From Rhizobacter sp. Root404 (lineage in GTDB: Bacteria > Pseudomonadota > Gammaproteobacteria > Burkholderiales > Burkholderiaceae_C), in contig NZ_LMDS01000001.1 in assembly GCF_001425865.1 (NCBI RefSeq), positions 124,001 to 188,000 of the forward strand: a stretch of 64,000 nucleotides of DNA, given 5' to 3'. Shown here in pieces: positions 30,781 to 39,537 of the stretch (position 1 is its first letter; each line of letters begins with the position of its first letter). Below the pieces are notes generated by a model, which saw only the letters and a program-made list of their open reading frames with translations, was not told where the DNA came from and did no database searches. The position numbers were made by a program, and so were the translations under genes.

Positions 30781-31802
30781 TGGGCGCGCTGATGAACGGC
30801 ATTCAGGGCAAGTGGGGCTGGGCGCTGCTCGCCGCGCTCGGGCTGGTGTTCCCGCTGATCGCGAAGAACGACTACCACCTGACCGTGATGTCGACCGCCT
30901 ACATCTTCGCGATCGCCACGATCGGGTTGAACCTGATCACCGGCTACACGGGCCAGTTCAACCTCGCGCACAGCGGGTTCATGGCGGTAGGCGCCTACAC
31001 CGTCGGCATCCTGACGGTCGACCACCACTGGCCGTTCTGGGCGGCCTTCGCGCTGTCCGGGTTCACGGCCGCGGCGCTGGGCTTCTTCGTCGGCATCCTG
31101 TCGCTGCGGCTGCGCGGCCACTTCTTCTCGATCTTCACGATGTGCGTCGGCTACATCATGTTCCTGGTCATCGAGAAGTGGGAGAGCCTGACGCACGGCA
31201 CCGTCGGCATCATCGGCATCCCGGCGCCGGGGCCGATCGCCGGCATCGCGTTCGACACGCCGCGCACGCTGTACTACCTGGTGTTCGTCTTCCTCGTGCT
31301 CGGGGTCTGGGTGATGAGCCGCATCGTCCGCTCGCTGCTGGGCCGCACCTTCGTCGCGATCCGCAACAGCGAGGAGCTGGCGGAATCGCTCGGCATCAAC
31401 CTGATGCGCACCAAGCTGCTCGCGTTCATGCTCTCGGTCTTCTACGCCGGCATGGCGGGCGGGCTGTACGCGGGCTTCGTGCGCTTCCTCGGCCCCGGCG
31501 TCGCCGCGGTCGAGAACACCTTCGACATGACGATGCACATGCTGATCGGCGGCGCCGGCACGCTGCTCGGGCCGCTGCTGGGGGCGTTGTCGGTGCCGTG
31601 GCTGACGCAGTACCTGCAGTTCCTGCAGGAGTACCGGTTCATCGTGTTCGGGCCGATCCTGGTGCTGCTGGTGATCTTCCTGCCGCACGGTGTCGTCGGC
31701 ACCTACCTGGGCTGGCGCGCGCGCCGGGCCGCGCACGCGCAGCCGGCCCCCGCGGCAACCCGCGCGGACGCCCCGATGCGCGAAGGGACGAGCCATGTCT
31801 GA
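30780..31802 (+). CDS. Liv-type ABC transporter permease (LivM), system 1
   Basis: A 340-residue membrane protein, partner of the preceding LivH. Typical elements are LNLITGYTGQFNLAHSGFMAVGAY, LRLRGHFFSIFTMCVG, AIRNSEELAESLGINLMRTK and the coupling loop GGAGTLLGPLLGA. The C-terminal 30 residues after RARRAAHAQ are an unconserved basic/Ala tail. The gene end overlaps the livG start by 8 bases. Confidence 0.94.
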   Translation: MGALMNGIQGKWGWALLAALGLVFPLIAKNDYHLTVMSTAYIFAIATIGLNLITGYTGQFNLAHSGFMAVGAYTVGILTVDHHWPFWAAFALSGFTAAALGFFVGILSLRLRGHFFSIFTMCVGYIMFLVIEKWESLTHGTVGIIGIPAPGPIAGIAFDTPRTLYYLVFVFLVLGVWVMSRIVRSLLGRTFVAIRNSEELAESLGINLMRTKLLAFMLSVFYAGMAGGLYAGFVRFLGPGVAAVENTFDMTMHMLIGGAGTLLGPLLGALSVPWLTQYLQFLQEYRFIVFGPILVLLVIFLPHGVVGTYLGWRARRAAHAQPAPAATRADAPMREGTSHV

Positions 31803-32604
31803 GCCGATCCTCAAGGTCTCGAACCTGACCAAGCGCTTCGGCGGGCTGGCGGCGGTCAACGACGTCAGCACCGAGATCGAGACCGGCAAGGTCAACGCGA
31901 TCATCGGTCCCAACGGCGCCGGCAAGACGACCTTCTTCAACCTGATCGGCGGCACGCACCGGGCCACCTCGGGCAGCATCGTCTTCAAGGGCCAGGACAT
32001 CACGCAGCTGCGCACCGACCAGGTCGCGCAGCTCGGCATCTCGCGCACCTTCCAGAGCACCGCGCTGTTCGACATGGCGACCGTGCTCGACAACCTGATC
32101 GTCGGCCACCGGCTGCGCACCAAGTCGGGCCTGTGGGACGTGCTCGTCGGTACCGGCCGCCTGAAGGACGAGGAGCGCATCTGCCGCGAGAAGGCGCGCG
32201 ACGCGCTCGACTTCGTCGGCCTGTCGCATGTCGCGCACCGGCTTGCCGGCGACATCTCGCAGGAGGAGCGCAAGCGGGTCGCGTTCGCGCTCGCGCTGTC
32301 CACCTCGCCGAGCCTGGTGATGCTGGACGAGCCCGCCGGCGGCGTGAACCCGGAAGAGACCGTGGGCCTCGCGACGCTGATCCGCAAGATGGTCGCCAGC
32401 GGCCTGACGGTGTGCCTGATCGAGCACAAGATGGACATGATCATGAGCCTGGCCGACAAGATCCTGGTGCTGAACTACGGCGAGAAGATCGCCGAGGGCA
32501 CGCCGGCCCAGGTGCGCGCCGATCCGGCCGTGATCGACGCCTACCTCGGCGCCGACCATGCGGGCATCGATCACCTGGAGGCGGGCACCGATGCTCACGC
32601 TTGA
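31795..32604 (+). CDS. Liv-type ABC transporter ATP-binding protein (LivG), system 1
   Basis: A 269-residue cytoplasmic ATPase with Walker [10 protein letters not shown] (about residues 38-46), the LivG-specific [18 protein letters not shown], the signature region [15 protein letters not shown], Walker [11 protein letters not shown] and the switch His in CLIEHKMD. The signature reads SQEER rather than the common SGGQ or SYGQ form; LivG proteins vary here. It overlaps livM and livF. Confidence 0.94.
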   Translation: MSEPILKVSNLTKRFGGLAAVNDVSTEIETGKVNAIIGPNGAGKTTFFNLIGGTHRATSGSIVFKGQDITQLRTDQVAQLGISRTFQSTALFDMATVLDNLIVGHRLRTKSGLWDVLVGTGRLKDEERICREKARDALDFVGLSHVAHRLAGDISQEERKRVAFALALSTSPSLVMLDEPAGGVNPEETVGLATLIRKMVASGLTVCLIEHKMDMIMSLADKILVLNYGEKIAEGTPAQVRADPAVIDAYLGADHAGIDHLEAGTDAHA

Positions 32605-33298
32605 GAACGTCTCGCTGAACTACGGCAGCTTCCGCGCGCTGAACGGCGTGACGCTGAATGCGAAGGAGGGCGAACTGGTCGTGCTGCTCGGTGCCAACGG
32701 CGCCGGCAAGAGCTCGATCTTCCTGACCACCAGCGGCATCCACAAGGCGGCGGGCGGCAGCATCCGGTTCCGCCAGACCGAGCTGGTCGGCATGAAGGCC
32801 TCGCAGATCGTCGCGACCGGCGTGGTGCAGTGCCCCGAGGGGCGCAAGCTGTTCCCGCAGATGTCGGTGCTGAAGAACCTGATGCTCGGCGCCTACGTGC
32901 ACCGCGGCGACAAGGCCGGCAACCAGAAGATGCTCGACGAGGTGCTCGGCCTGTTCCCGATCCTCGCCGAGAAGAAGGACGACGCGGCCGGCTCGCTCAG
33001 CGGCGGCCAGCAGCAGATGGTCGCGATCGGCCGCGCGATGATGGGGCGGCCGAAGGCGCTGCTGCTCGACGAGCCTTCGCTCGGCCTCGCGCCGCTGGTC
33101 GTCAAGATGGTGTTCGAGGTGATCCAGCGCATCAACCGCGCCGGCACGACAGTGCTGCTCGCCGAGCAGAACGCGTTCGCGGCGCTGAAGATCGCGCACC
33201 GCGCCTACGTGATCGAGAGCGGTCGCATCGTGATGGAAGGCGACCCGCAGACCCTGCTCGACAACGACGCGGTGCGCAAGGCCTACATCGGCGCCTGA
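32591..33298 (+). CDS. Liv-type ABC transporter ATP-binding protein (LivF), system 1
   Basis: A 235-residue ATPase. Walker [10 protein letters not shown] (residues about 34-42), [19 protein letters not shown], signature [16 protein letters not shown], Walker [16 protein letters not shown], switch [10 protein letters not shown]. It begins 14 bases inside livG and is followed after 49 bases by the receptor gene. Confidence 0.94.
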   Translation: MLTLENVSLNYGSFRALNGVTLNAKEGELVVLLGANGAGKSSIFLTTSGIHKAAGGSIRFRQTELVGMKASQIVATGVVQCPEGRKLFPQMSVLKNLMLGAYVHRGDKAGNQKMLDEVLGLFPILAEKKDDAAGSLSGGQQQMVAIGRAMMGRPKALLLDEPSLGLAPLVVKMVFEVIQRINRAGTTVLLAEQNAFAALKIAHRAYVIESGRIVMEGDPQTLLDNDAVRKAYIGA

Positions 33299-33347
33299 CG
33301 CACCGCACCCGGTTTTGGTCCAGTCAACCCTGAAGGAGACAAGACAG

Positions 33348-34505
33348 ATGAATCGATTCAACCGACTCGCCGCCGCCGTGGCGACCACGCTGGCGATCGC
33401 CGCGACGCCCGCATTCGCCCAGGAGGTCGTCAAGATCGGCTTCTCCGGCCCGCTTTCGGGGGGCGCCGCGCTCTACGGCAAGAACGTGCTCGACGGCATG
33501 AAGATGGCCGCCGACGAGGTCAACGCGGCCGGCTTCGAGGTGGCCGGCAAGAAGTACAAGCTCGAGATCGTCGCGCTCGACGACAAGTACAACCCGAGCG
33601 AGACCGCGATCAACGCGCAGCGCCTGGTGCAGGAGAGCAAGACCCCGGCGATCCTGGTGCCGCACTCGGGCGGCATCTACGCGCTGCAGACCAACAACGT
33701 CGCGCAGAAGTACCTGATCCTCGCGTACAGCAGCACGCCGCAGATCGCCGCGGCGAACAACAAGCTGACGCTGCGCATCCCGCCGGAGTTCACCAGCTAC
33801 ATCCAGCCGTTCATCAAGCATGCGATGGGCAAGTTCGGCAAGAACGTCGCGATCGCCGATGCCGACCACGACTACGCGAAAGCCTGGAACGCGGCCTTCA
33901 AGCCGGCGTGGGAAGCAGCCGGCGGCAAGATCGTCGCCGACAACCCGATGAGCTACAACAAGGCGACCGACTTCTACAGCGGCGTGAGCCGCGCGCTCGC
34001 CGGCAAGCCGGACGTGCTGTTCATCGGTGGTGCGTCGGAGCCGACCGGCCTGGTCGTCAAGCAGGCGCGCGAGCTCGGCTTCAAGGGCGGCTTCATCATC
34101 ATCGACCAGGCCAAGATGGACGAGGTGCAGAAGGTCAGCGGCGGCTACGGCTCGCTCGAGGGCTCGATCGGTGTGCTGCCGGTCGTCGACGACAGCTCGG
34201 CCGACACCAAGGCCTACGTCGAGCGCTTCCACAAGCTGTACCCGGGCCGTGACCCGAGCTCCGAGGTGTCGCTGAACTACACCGCGGTGCACGTGACCGC
34301 GCTGGCGATGAAGCTGGCCGGCAGCGTGACCGATGCGGCCGCGATCCGGGCCCAGCTCGACAAGGCCTTCAAGACCATCCCGGGCAAGCTCAACCCCGGC
34401 GCGGTCGACGGCGTCGACGAGCGCGGCGGCTCGACCGCCGACCCGCGTGTCGCGGTGGTCGAGAACGGCAAGATCCGCGAGGTCAAGCTCAGCGCGATCA
34501 AGTAG
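33348..34505 (+). CDS. Liv-type ABC transporter substrate-binding protein, system 1
   Basis: A 385-residue periplasmic receptor: signal peptide ending at ATPAFAQ (residue 24), then VVKIGFSGPLSGGAALYGKN and the two-lobed type I fold (Peripla_BP_6): AILVPHSGGIYALQTNNV, NVAIADADHDYAKAW, LFIGGASEPTGLVVKQ. The ligand cannot be read directly. AAGGAG (33333-33338) gives a strong start, as expected for a receptor made in excess over the permease. A strong terminator follows. Confidence 0.94.
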   Translation: MNRFNRLAAAVATTLAIAATPAFAQEVVKIGFSGPLSGGAALYGKNVLDGMKMAADEVNAAGFEVAGKKYKLEIVALDDKYNPSETAINAQRLVQESKTPAILVPHSGGIYALQTNNVAQKYLILAYSSTPQIAAANNKLTLRIPPEFTSYIQPFIKHAMGKFGKNVAIADADHDYAKAWNAAFKPAWEAAGGKIVADNPMSYNKATDFYSGVSRALAGKPDVLFIGGASEPTGLVVKQARELGFKGGFIIIDQAKMDEVQKVSGGYGSLEGSIGVLPVVDDSSADTKAYVERFHKLYPGRDPSSEVSLNYTAVHVTALAMKLAGSVTDAAAIRAQLDKAFKTIPGKLNPGAVDGVDERGGSTADPRVAVVENGKIREVKLSAIK

Positions 34506-34530
34506 GCGGATCGGCGGCCTGCAATGCAAA

Positions 34531-34553
34531 GCGGCCCCGCGGGGCCGCTTTTC
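34531..34553 (+). terminator. Rho-independent terminator of the Liv system 1 operon
   Basis: Perfect 9-bp stem AGCGGCCCC / GGGGCCGCT around a GC centre, followed by TTTTCT. On the minus strand it lies 16 bases beyond the stop of the Bug 2 gene and could serve it too, although only CTTTGC follows on that side. Confidence 0.9.
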
Positions 34554-34568
34554 TCATGGCGCTCCCAA

Positions 34569-35549
34569 CTACTTCGCGGCGAGCCCGAGCCGCTCGATCA
34601 ACTGCTTGTCCTTCGCGAACTGGTCCCGCGCCCACTTGGCGTAGTCGTCGCCGCTGCGGTACCAGAGGTCCTGGTTCAGCTGCGCCATCACCTCCATGTG
34701 CTTCGGGTCGTCCATCGCCTTGCGGAACGCGTCGTGCAGCGCCTTGACGACGGCCGGGTCCATGCCCTTCGGCCCGACGAGGCCGTACGGCGAGGTCGAG
34801 ACGACGTTGTAGCCGAGGTCCTTCGCGGTCGGCACGTTCGGCCAGCGCTTGGTGCGCTGTTCGCCGAACGTGACGAGCAGGCGCATCTGGCCGCCATCGA
34901 CGAACTTGTCCCAGCCGGTCGCGTCGCTCATGGCCATCACGTGGCCGCCGAGCAGCGCCTGGGTCAGGTCGGCGTTGCCCTTGAACGGCACGTGGGTCAG
35001 CTCGACCTTGGCGTTGCCGGCGAGCTCTTCCATCAGCAGGTGCGGCGAGGTGCCGATGCCGGTCGAGCCGTAGTCGATCTTGCCGGGCGCCTTGCGGGCC
35101 GCCTCGATGTACTCGTTGAAGGTCTTGTACGGCGAATCCGCGCGCACCGTGAAGCCGAAGGTGTAGCCGCTGACACCGATGATGAACGTGAAGTCCTTCA
35201 ACGGGTCCCATTGCACCTTCTGCATGTGCGGCAGCCGCACCATGCCCATCGGGTACTGCGCGATCGTGTAGCCGTCGGGCTTGGCGGTCAGCGCCATCGA
35301 GCCGGGGCCGGTCGTGCCGCCGCCGCCGGGCTTGTTCTCGACGAGGATGTTCTGGCCCAGGTTCTTGCTGGCGATCTCGGCGAGCGCGCGCAGGTGCCGG
35401 TCGGTCGAGCCGCCGGCCGGCCATGGCACGATCAGCGTGATCGGCTTGCTCGGGAAGGCCTGCGCGTTCGCGCCGAACGGCGCGGCGAGCGCGGCGGCGC
35501 CGAGCAGCACGTGGCGGCGGCTGACGGTTGAGGCGAGGGGTGAAGTCAT
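34569..35549 (-). CDS. Bug-family solute-binding protein 2
   Basis: A 326-residue receptor with a Tat-like signal (SRRHVLLGAAALAAPFGANAQ in part) and Bug blocks FPSKPITLIVPWPAGGSTD, ILVENKPGGGGTTG, DGYTIAQYPMG, PFKGNADLTQALLGGHV and YGLVGPKGMDPAVV. No TctAB permease nearby. It lies 51 bases downstream of, and on the same strand as, CoA ligase 2, repeating the ligase-then-Bug order of 28082-28085. It converges on the Liv system 1 terminator. Confidence 0.93.
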   Translation of the reverse strand: MTSPLASTVSRRHVLLGAAALAAPFGANAQAFPSKPITLIVPWPAGGSTDRHLRALAEIASKNLGQNILVENKPGGGGTTGPGSMALTAKPDGYTIAQYPMGMVRLPHMQKVQWDPLKDFTFIIGVSGYTFGFTVRADSPYKTFNEYIEAARKAPGKIDYGSTGIGTSPHLLMEELAGNAKVELTHVPFKGNADLTQALLGGHVMAMSDATGWDKFVDGGQMRLLVTFGEQRTKRWPNVPTAKDLGYNVVSTSPYGLVGPKGMDPAVVKALHDAFRKAMDDPKHMEVMAQLNQDLWYRSGDDYAKWARDQFAKDKQLIERLGLAAK

Positions 35550-35600
35550 GGCGCGGGGTCTCCGTCGAGCGTGTTCTGGTGGTGGGGGTTCCGGTCGTGC

Positions 35601-37307
35601 TCAGGCGGCAGGATCGGGTTTCGCGAACTCCTGCTCCTGCAGCTCGCGCCACTGGACCTTACCGGAACCAGACTTGGGCAGCGAGGGGACAAACTCGACG
35701 ATGCGCGGGCTCTTGTACGCGGCCATGTTCGCGTGCGCCCACTCGATCACCTGCTGCGCGGTGACCGCGTCGCGGTGCGAGTCCTTCAGCACCACGAGCG
35801 CCTTGACGGTCTCGCCGCGCTTGGCGTCGCGCGCACCGATCACGCAGGCCTCGAGGATTGCGGGGTGGTGGTACAGCAGGGCCTCGACCTCGGCCGGCCA
35901 GACCTTGTAGCCGCTCGCGTTGATCATCCGCTTCAGCCGGTCGACCATGAAGAAGTAGCCGTTCTCGTCGACCATCGCCAGGTCGCCGGTGCGCAGGAAG
36001 CGCCGGCCGTCGATCTCGATGAAGGCCTTGGCGGTGGCCTCGGCGTCGTTCCAGTAGCCGCGCATCACCTGCGGCGCGTCGACGACGACCTCGCCGGTCT
36101 CGCCGGGCGGCACCTCCTGCAGCGTGGCCGGGTCGATCACCCGGGCGTCGACATCGAACACCGGGATGCCCAGGCATTGCGGCTTCGGCCGGTGCATCGG
36201 GTTGATGTGCGTCGCGGCCATGGTCTCGCTCATGCCGTAGCCCTCGATGTAGTGCTGGCCGGTCAGCGCGAACAGCTTCGCCGCGACCGCGGCCGGCATC
36301 GCTGCGCCGCCGCCGCGCACCACCCGCAGGCTCGACAGGTCGTACTCGCCGAGGCGCGGGTTCGACAGGAAGTCGACCAGCATCGTCGTGATCGCCTGGA
36401 AGGTGTTGATGCGGTAGCGCTGGACGCACAGCGCGGCGGTGTCGCGGTCCCAGCGCGGCAGCACGACGATCGTGCCGCCCGCGTACAGCGGCCCGTTCAT
36501 GCTGCCCGACAGGCCGGTGACGTGGAACAGCGGCAGCACGGTCAGGAACACCGAGTCCTGCGTGCGCTGGAACCAGTCGACACCGCCGACCAGCGTGCTC
36601 ATCACGCTGCGGTGGGTGTGCATGCAGCCCTTCGGGTGGCCGGTGGTGCCGGACGTGTAGGGCATCACCGCCAGGTCGTCGGCGCCCTGGGTCAATGGGC
36701 CGGGGACACGGTCCAGTGCGAGCATGTCGCGCCACGCGACCGTCCCGTCGAAGCGGCGGATGCGCTCATCCACGAAGGGCGGCACGTTCAGGTCGGTCGG
36801 CTGCGTCAGGTAGTCGCTGTAGGTCGCGACGATCAGGTGCCGCAGGCCGCTGTCGCTGCCGGCCGCGCCGCCGACCAGCGGCTGCATCTGCTCGGCCAGG
36901 TCCTGCGGCACGAACGCGGTGGTGGCGCCGGTGTCGCGCACGTAATGACGCAACTCCTCGGTGCGGTTCATCGGGTTGACCGGCACGACGACCGCATTGG
37001 CGCGCAGGATCGCGTAGAACGCGATGATCCACTGCGGGCTGTTCTGCATGTACAGCAGTACGCGGTCGCCCGCCTGCACGCCGCAGTCGTGCTGCAGGTA
37101 GCCGGCGATGCGCTCGCACTCGGCGTGGAACGCCTTGAACGTGATCGGCGTGTCGTAGAAGACCAGGAACGGCTTGTCCGGGTAGCGCGTGGCCGAGACC
37201 TCGGCGTTGTAGAAGAGGTTGGTCGCCGGGATCGTCAGGTGGTGCGGCAGGGCCGGCGGCCAGTGCGCGAAATGGGCGGGGGCAGGGCGGGTCGAAGCGG
37301 CGGACAT
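35601..37307 (-). CDS. AMP-dependent acyl-CoA ligase 2 (long-chain fatty acid-CoA ligase-like)
   Basis: A 568-residue adenylate-forming enzyme. Motifs: MPYTSGTTGHPKGCMHTH (A3), EGYGMSETMAATHINPMHRPK (A5, in part), RTGDLAMVDENGYFFMVDRLKRMI (in part; A7/A8), INASGYKVWPAEVE and SGKVQWRELQ at the C-terminus with the acyl-AMP Lys. The sequence is of the FadD/AlkK type that activates medium or long acyl chains, but aryl acids are not excluded. The ATG at 37307 is chosen by conservation. Divergent from psd by 95 bases; a Bug receptor follows. Confidence 0.92.
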   Translation of the reverse strand: MSAASTRPAPAHFAHWPPALPHHLTIPATNLFYNAEVSATRYPDKPFLVFYDTPITFKAFHAECERIAGYLQHDCGVQAGDRVLLYMQNSPQWIIAFYAILRANAVVVPVNPMNRTEELRHYVRDTGATTAFVPQDLAEQMQPLVGGAAGSDSGLRHLIVATYSDYLTQPTDLNVPPFVDERIRRFDGTVAWRDMLALDRVPGPLTQGADDLAVMPYTSGTTGHPKGCMHTHRSVMSTLVGGVDWFQRTQDSVFLTVLPLFHVTGLSGSMNGPLYAGGTIVVLPRWDRDTAALCVQRYRINTFQAITTMLVDFLSNPRLGEYDLSSLRVVRGGGAAMPAAVAAKLFALTGQHYIEGYGMSETMAATHINPMHRPKPQCLGIPVFDVDARVIDPATLQEVPPGETGEVVVDAPQVMRGYWNDAEATAKAFIEIDGRRFLRTGDLAMVDENGYFFMVDRLKRMINASGYKVWPAEVEALLYHHPAILEACVIGARDAKRGETVKALVVLKDSHRDAVTAQQVIEWAHANMAAYKSPRIVEFVPSLPKSGSGKVQWRELQEQEFAKPDPAA

Positions 37308-37402
37308 CGGGTGGTTCCTCGGGCGGTGCGGGCACTTTAGTCCAGCGCGTGCGGCGGGCCCGTCGATACAATCCCGCCCTCTGTCGCCCTCCAGCCGCCA
37401 AC

Positions 37403-38254
37403 GTGTCCGACCGCCTGAAAGTGCTCCCGCAATACCTGCTGCCGAAGCAGGCATTGACCCGCTATGCCGGCTGGCGCGCCTCGCGCGAGTGGGGGGCGCG
37501 CACGACCAAGCTGATCGGCGGCTTCGTGACGAAGTACGGCGTCGACATGAGCGAGGCCGCCGACCCCGACATCGCCAGCTACAAGAGCTTCAACGATTTC
37601 TTCACCCGCGCGCTGAAGCCCGGCGCCCGGCCGCTCGCGCAGGCCGACCTGGTCTGCCCGGTCGACGGCGCGATCAGCCAGTTCGGCGACATCCGACGCG
37701 ACCAGATCTTCCAGGCCAAGGGCCACGCGTACTCGACCACCGCGCTGGTCGGCGGCGACGCCGCGCTGGCCGCGCAGTTCGAGAACGGCCACTTCGCGAC
37801 GCTGTACCTGAGCCCGAAGGACTATCACCGCATCCACATGCCGTGCGACGGCCGCCTGCTGCGAATGATCCACGTGCCGGGCGACCTCTTCTCGGTGAAC
37901 CCGCTGACCGCGCGCGGCGTGCCGGGCCTGTTCGCGCGCAACGAACGGGTGGTGTGCGTGTTCGAGTCGGCGCGCGGTCCGTTCGTGCTGACGCTGGTCG
38001 GCGCGACGATCGTCGGCAGCATGGCGACGGTGTGGCACGGCGTCGTCAACCAGAAGCGGGTCGCCGGCGTGCGCGAATGGCGTTACGACGACCAGCAGGT
38101 CGTGCTGAAGCGGGGCGACGAGATGGGCCGCTTCCTGCTCGGCTCGACGGTCGTGATGCTGTTCCCGACCGGTGCGCTGCGCTTCAACCCGGCCTGGGCA
38201 CCGGCGCGGCCGATCCGCCTCGGCGAGGCGATGGCGGACTACGTCGACGCCTGA
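37403..38254 (+). CDS. psd: Phosphatidylserine decarboxylase
   Basis: Makes phosphatidylethanolamine from phosphatidylserine at the inner membrane. The 283-residue proenzyme has FFTRALKPGARPL, PVDGAISQFG, YLSPKDYHRIHMP and the self-cleavage site LLGSTVVM: cutting between Gly247 and Ser248 creates the pyruvoyl group. It starts with GTG, with no ATG that fits. TACAAT (37367-37372) is a good -10; transcription would begin about 24 bases before the start codon. The end overlaps the converging DUF3037 gene by 16 bases. Confidence 0.95.
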   Translation: MSDRLKVLPQYLLPKQALTRYAGWRASREWGARTTKLIGGFVTKYGVDMSEAADPDIASYKSFNDFFTRALKPGARPLAQADLVCPVDGAISQFGDIRRDQIFQAKGHAYSTTALVGGDAALAAQFENGHFATLYLSPKDYHRIHMPCDGRLLRMIHVPGDLFSVNPLTARGVPGLFARNERVVCVFESARGPFVLTLVGATIVGSMATVWHGVVNQKRVAGVREWRYDDQQVVLKRGDEMGRFLLGSTVVMLFPTGALRFNPAWAPARPIRLGEAMADYVDA

Positions 38255-38661
38255 TCCGGCGACGTCGCGGCCGCGGGCGGCCGCACCATCTTGCGCATCA
38301 GCTGATCGAGCATCAGGCCCGGCGTCTCGCAGCGACCGGTGTGCACCGGCGAGGTCTGGATGCTCGAACTGCGCGGCGCCACGAGCCAGTGGAAGCGCTC
38401 GCGCACCGAGAGCTTTCCGAGCGGCCCCGCCGCGTCACCGCCGGCGCAGATCACCGGGATCGCCGCCAGCGCCGCGCGGATGCCAACGAGGTCGGCATTC
38501 GGGTCGAGCGCGAGCAGGCGCGATTCGTCCAACTCGATCGCGGCCTGCAGCGAGCCCTGTTCCGCGCACGAGACGATCACGCCGGCATTGACGAACTCGC
38601 CGCGCTCGACGCGCGGGACCACACGCACGATTGCGTAGTCATACGTGCAGGGCTTGGGCAC
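38239..38661 (-). CDS. DUF3037 protein
   Basis: A 140-residue protein with the DUF3037 pattern: YDYAIVRVVPRVERGEFVNAGVIVSC near the N-terminus, then LLALDPNADLVGIRAALAAIP and RFHWLVAPRSSSIQTSPVHTGRC (in part). Function unknown. In many bacteria it is paired, as here, with a HipA-like kinase gene directly upstream; the two overlap by 23 bases. The pairing implies that DUF3037 is a partner or substrate of the kinase. The C-terminal Pro/Ala tail overlaps the psd end. Confidence 0.85.
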   Translation of the reverse strand: MPKPCTYDYAIVRVVPRVERGEFVNAGVIVSCAEQGSLQAAIELDESRLLALDPNADLVGIRAALAAIPVICAGGDAAGPLGKLSVRERFHWLVAPRSSSIQTSPVHTGRCETPGLMLDQLMRKMVRPPAAATSPDQAST

Positions 38662-39445
38662 GGACGGCCTCCTCGAAGAATGCGCGCGGCGCGGCCAGGC
38701 GTTCGGTCAGGAACTGCGAATACGCAGCGCGGTGCGCCGCCTTTCTCGCGAACGAGGTCTCGTCCTCGAGCCAGGTGTCGGGGATCAGCGCGACCACCTC
38801 GGCAATGCGCGCCGGCGTGATCCACTGCGTCATCCACGCGTCGGCCGCTTCGAGCCCGGTCGCGAATGGCAGCAGCACGTGGTCCTTGATCAACGCGAAC
38901 GGGGCGTTGGCACGCGCCATGACGTCGCGCCAGTCGTGGTGGAAGTAGAGCGCCGCGCCATGGTCGATCAGCCAGAGCCGGCCGTGCCACACCAGCATGT
39001 TGGTGTTGCGCGCGGTGCGGTCGAGGTTGCTGACGAAGGCGTCGAACCAGACGATGCGCGACGCGAGTTCTGCACTCGGCTGCATCGCCAGCGGGTCGAA
39101 CGTGACCGAGCCGGGCAGGTAATCGAGCGCGAGGTTCAGGCCGCGTCCACCGGCGACGAGGTCGGCACTGGCGCGGATCAGGTCCTGGATTTCCGGGTCG
39201 GGCTCGGTGCGCGCGAGTTCGGGGTCGAGTTCGGCGAACACGATCTCGGGCACCGGCAGGCCGGCCGCGCGCGCGAGTTCGCCCGCGACCAGCTCGGCAA
39301 TCAGGGCCCGCGGGCCCTGGCCGGCGCCGCGGAACTTGAGCACATACAGCCCGTCGTCGTCGGCCTCGATCACGGCCGGCAGCGAGCCCCCCTCGCGCAG
39401 CGGCGTGACGTAGCGGGTGGCGGTGACGGTGCGCAGCGGCGGCAT
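38639..39445 (-). CDS. HipA-like kinase-fold protein
   Basis: A 268-residue protein with the reduced HipA-type kinase fold. YVLKFRGAGQGPRALIAELVAGELARAAG (in part) carries the ATP-binding Lys and the following helix; FDAFVSNLDRTARNTNML holds the catalytic Asp and Asn; LWLIDHGAALYFHHDW corresponds to the metal-binding Asp of the DFG equivalent. It lacks the N-terminal domain of HipA and no HipB-like repressor is adjacent, so it is not a standard HipBA toxin. The start at 39445 fits the conserved ...TVTATRYV opening; an ATG at 39463 is possible. Cotranscribed with DUF3037. Confidence 0.82.
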   Translation of the reverse strand: MPPLRTVTATRYVTPLREGGSLPAVIEADDDGLYVLKFRGAGQGPRALIAELVAGELARAAGLPVPEIVFAELDPELARTEPDPEIQDLIRASADLVAGGRGLNLALDYLPGSVTFDPLAMQPSAELASRIVWFDAFVSNLDRTARNTNMLVWHGRLWLIDHGAALYFHHDWRDVMARANAPFALIKDHVLLPFATGLEAADAWMTQWITPARIAEVVALIPDTWLEDETSFARKAAHRAAYSQFLTERLAAPRAFFEEAVRAQALHV

Positions 39446-39537
39446 GCGCGCATTCTGCTGCACTGTAGGACGCAGCCAGCGCCGCGACGGGGCGGCTTCC
39501 GACTTCGGCCTTCGGCGCGGCTGCTGATACTGGGTCG

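Noticed and set aside
38639..39445. Standard HipBA toxin-antitoxin system
   Set aside because: No HipB-like gene is adjacent and the HipA N-terminal domain is lacking; the partner is DUF3037.
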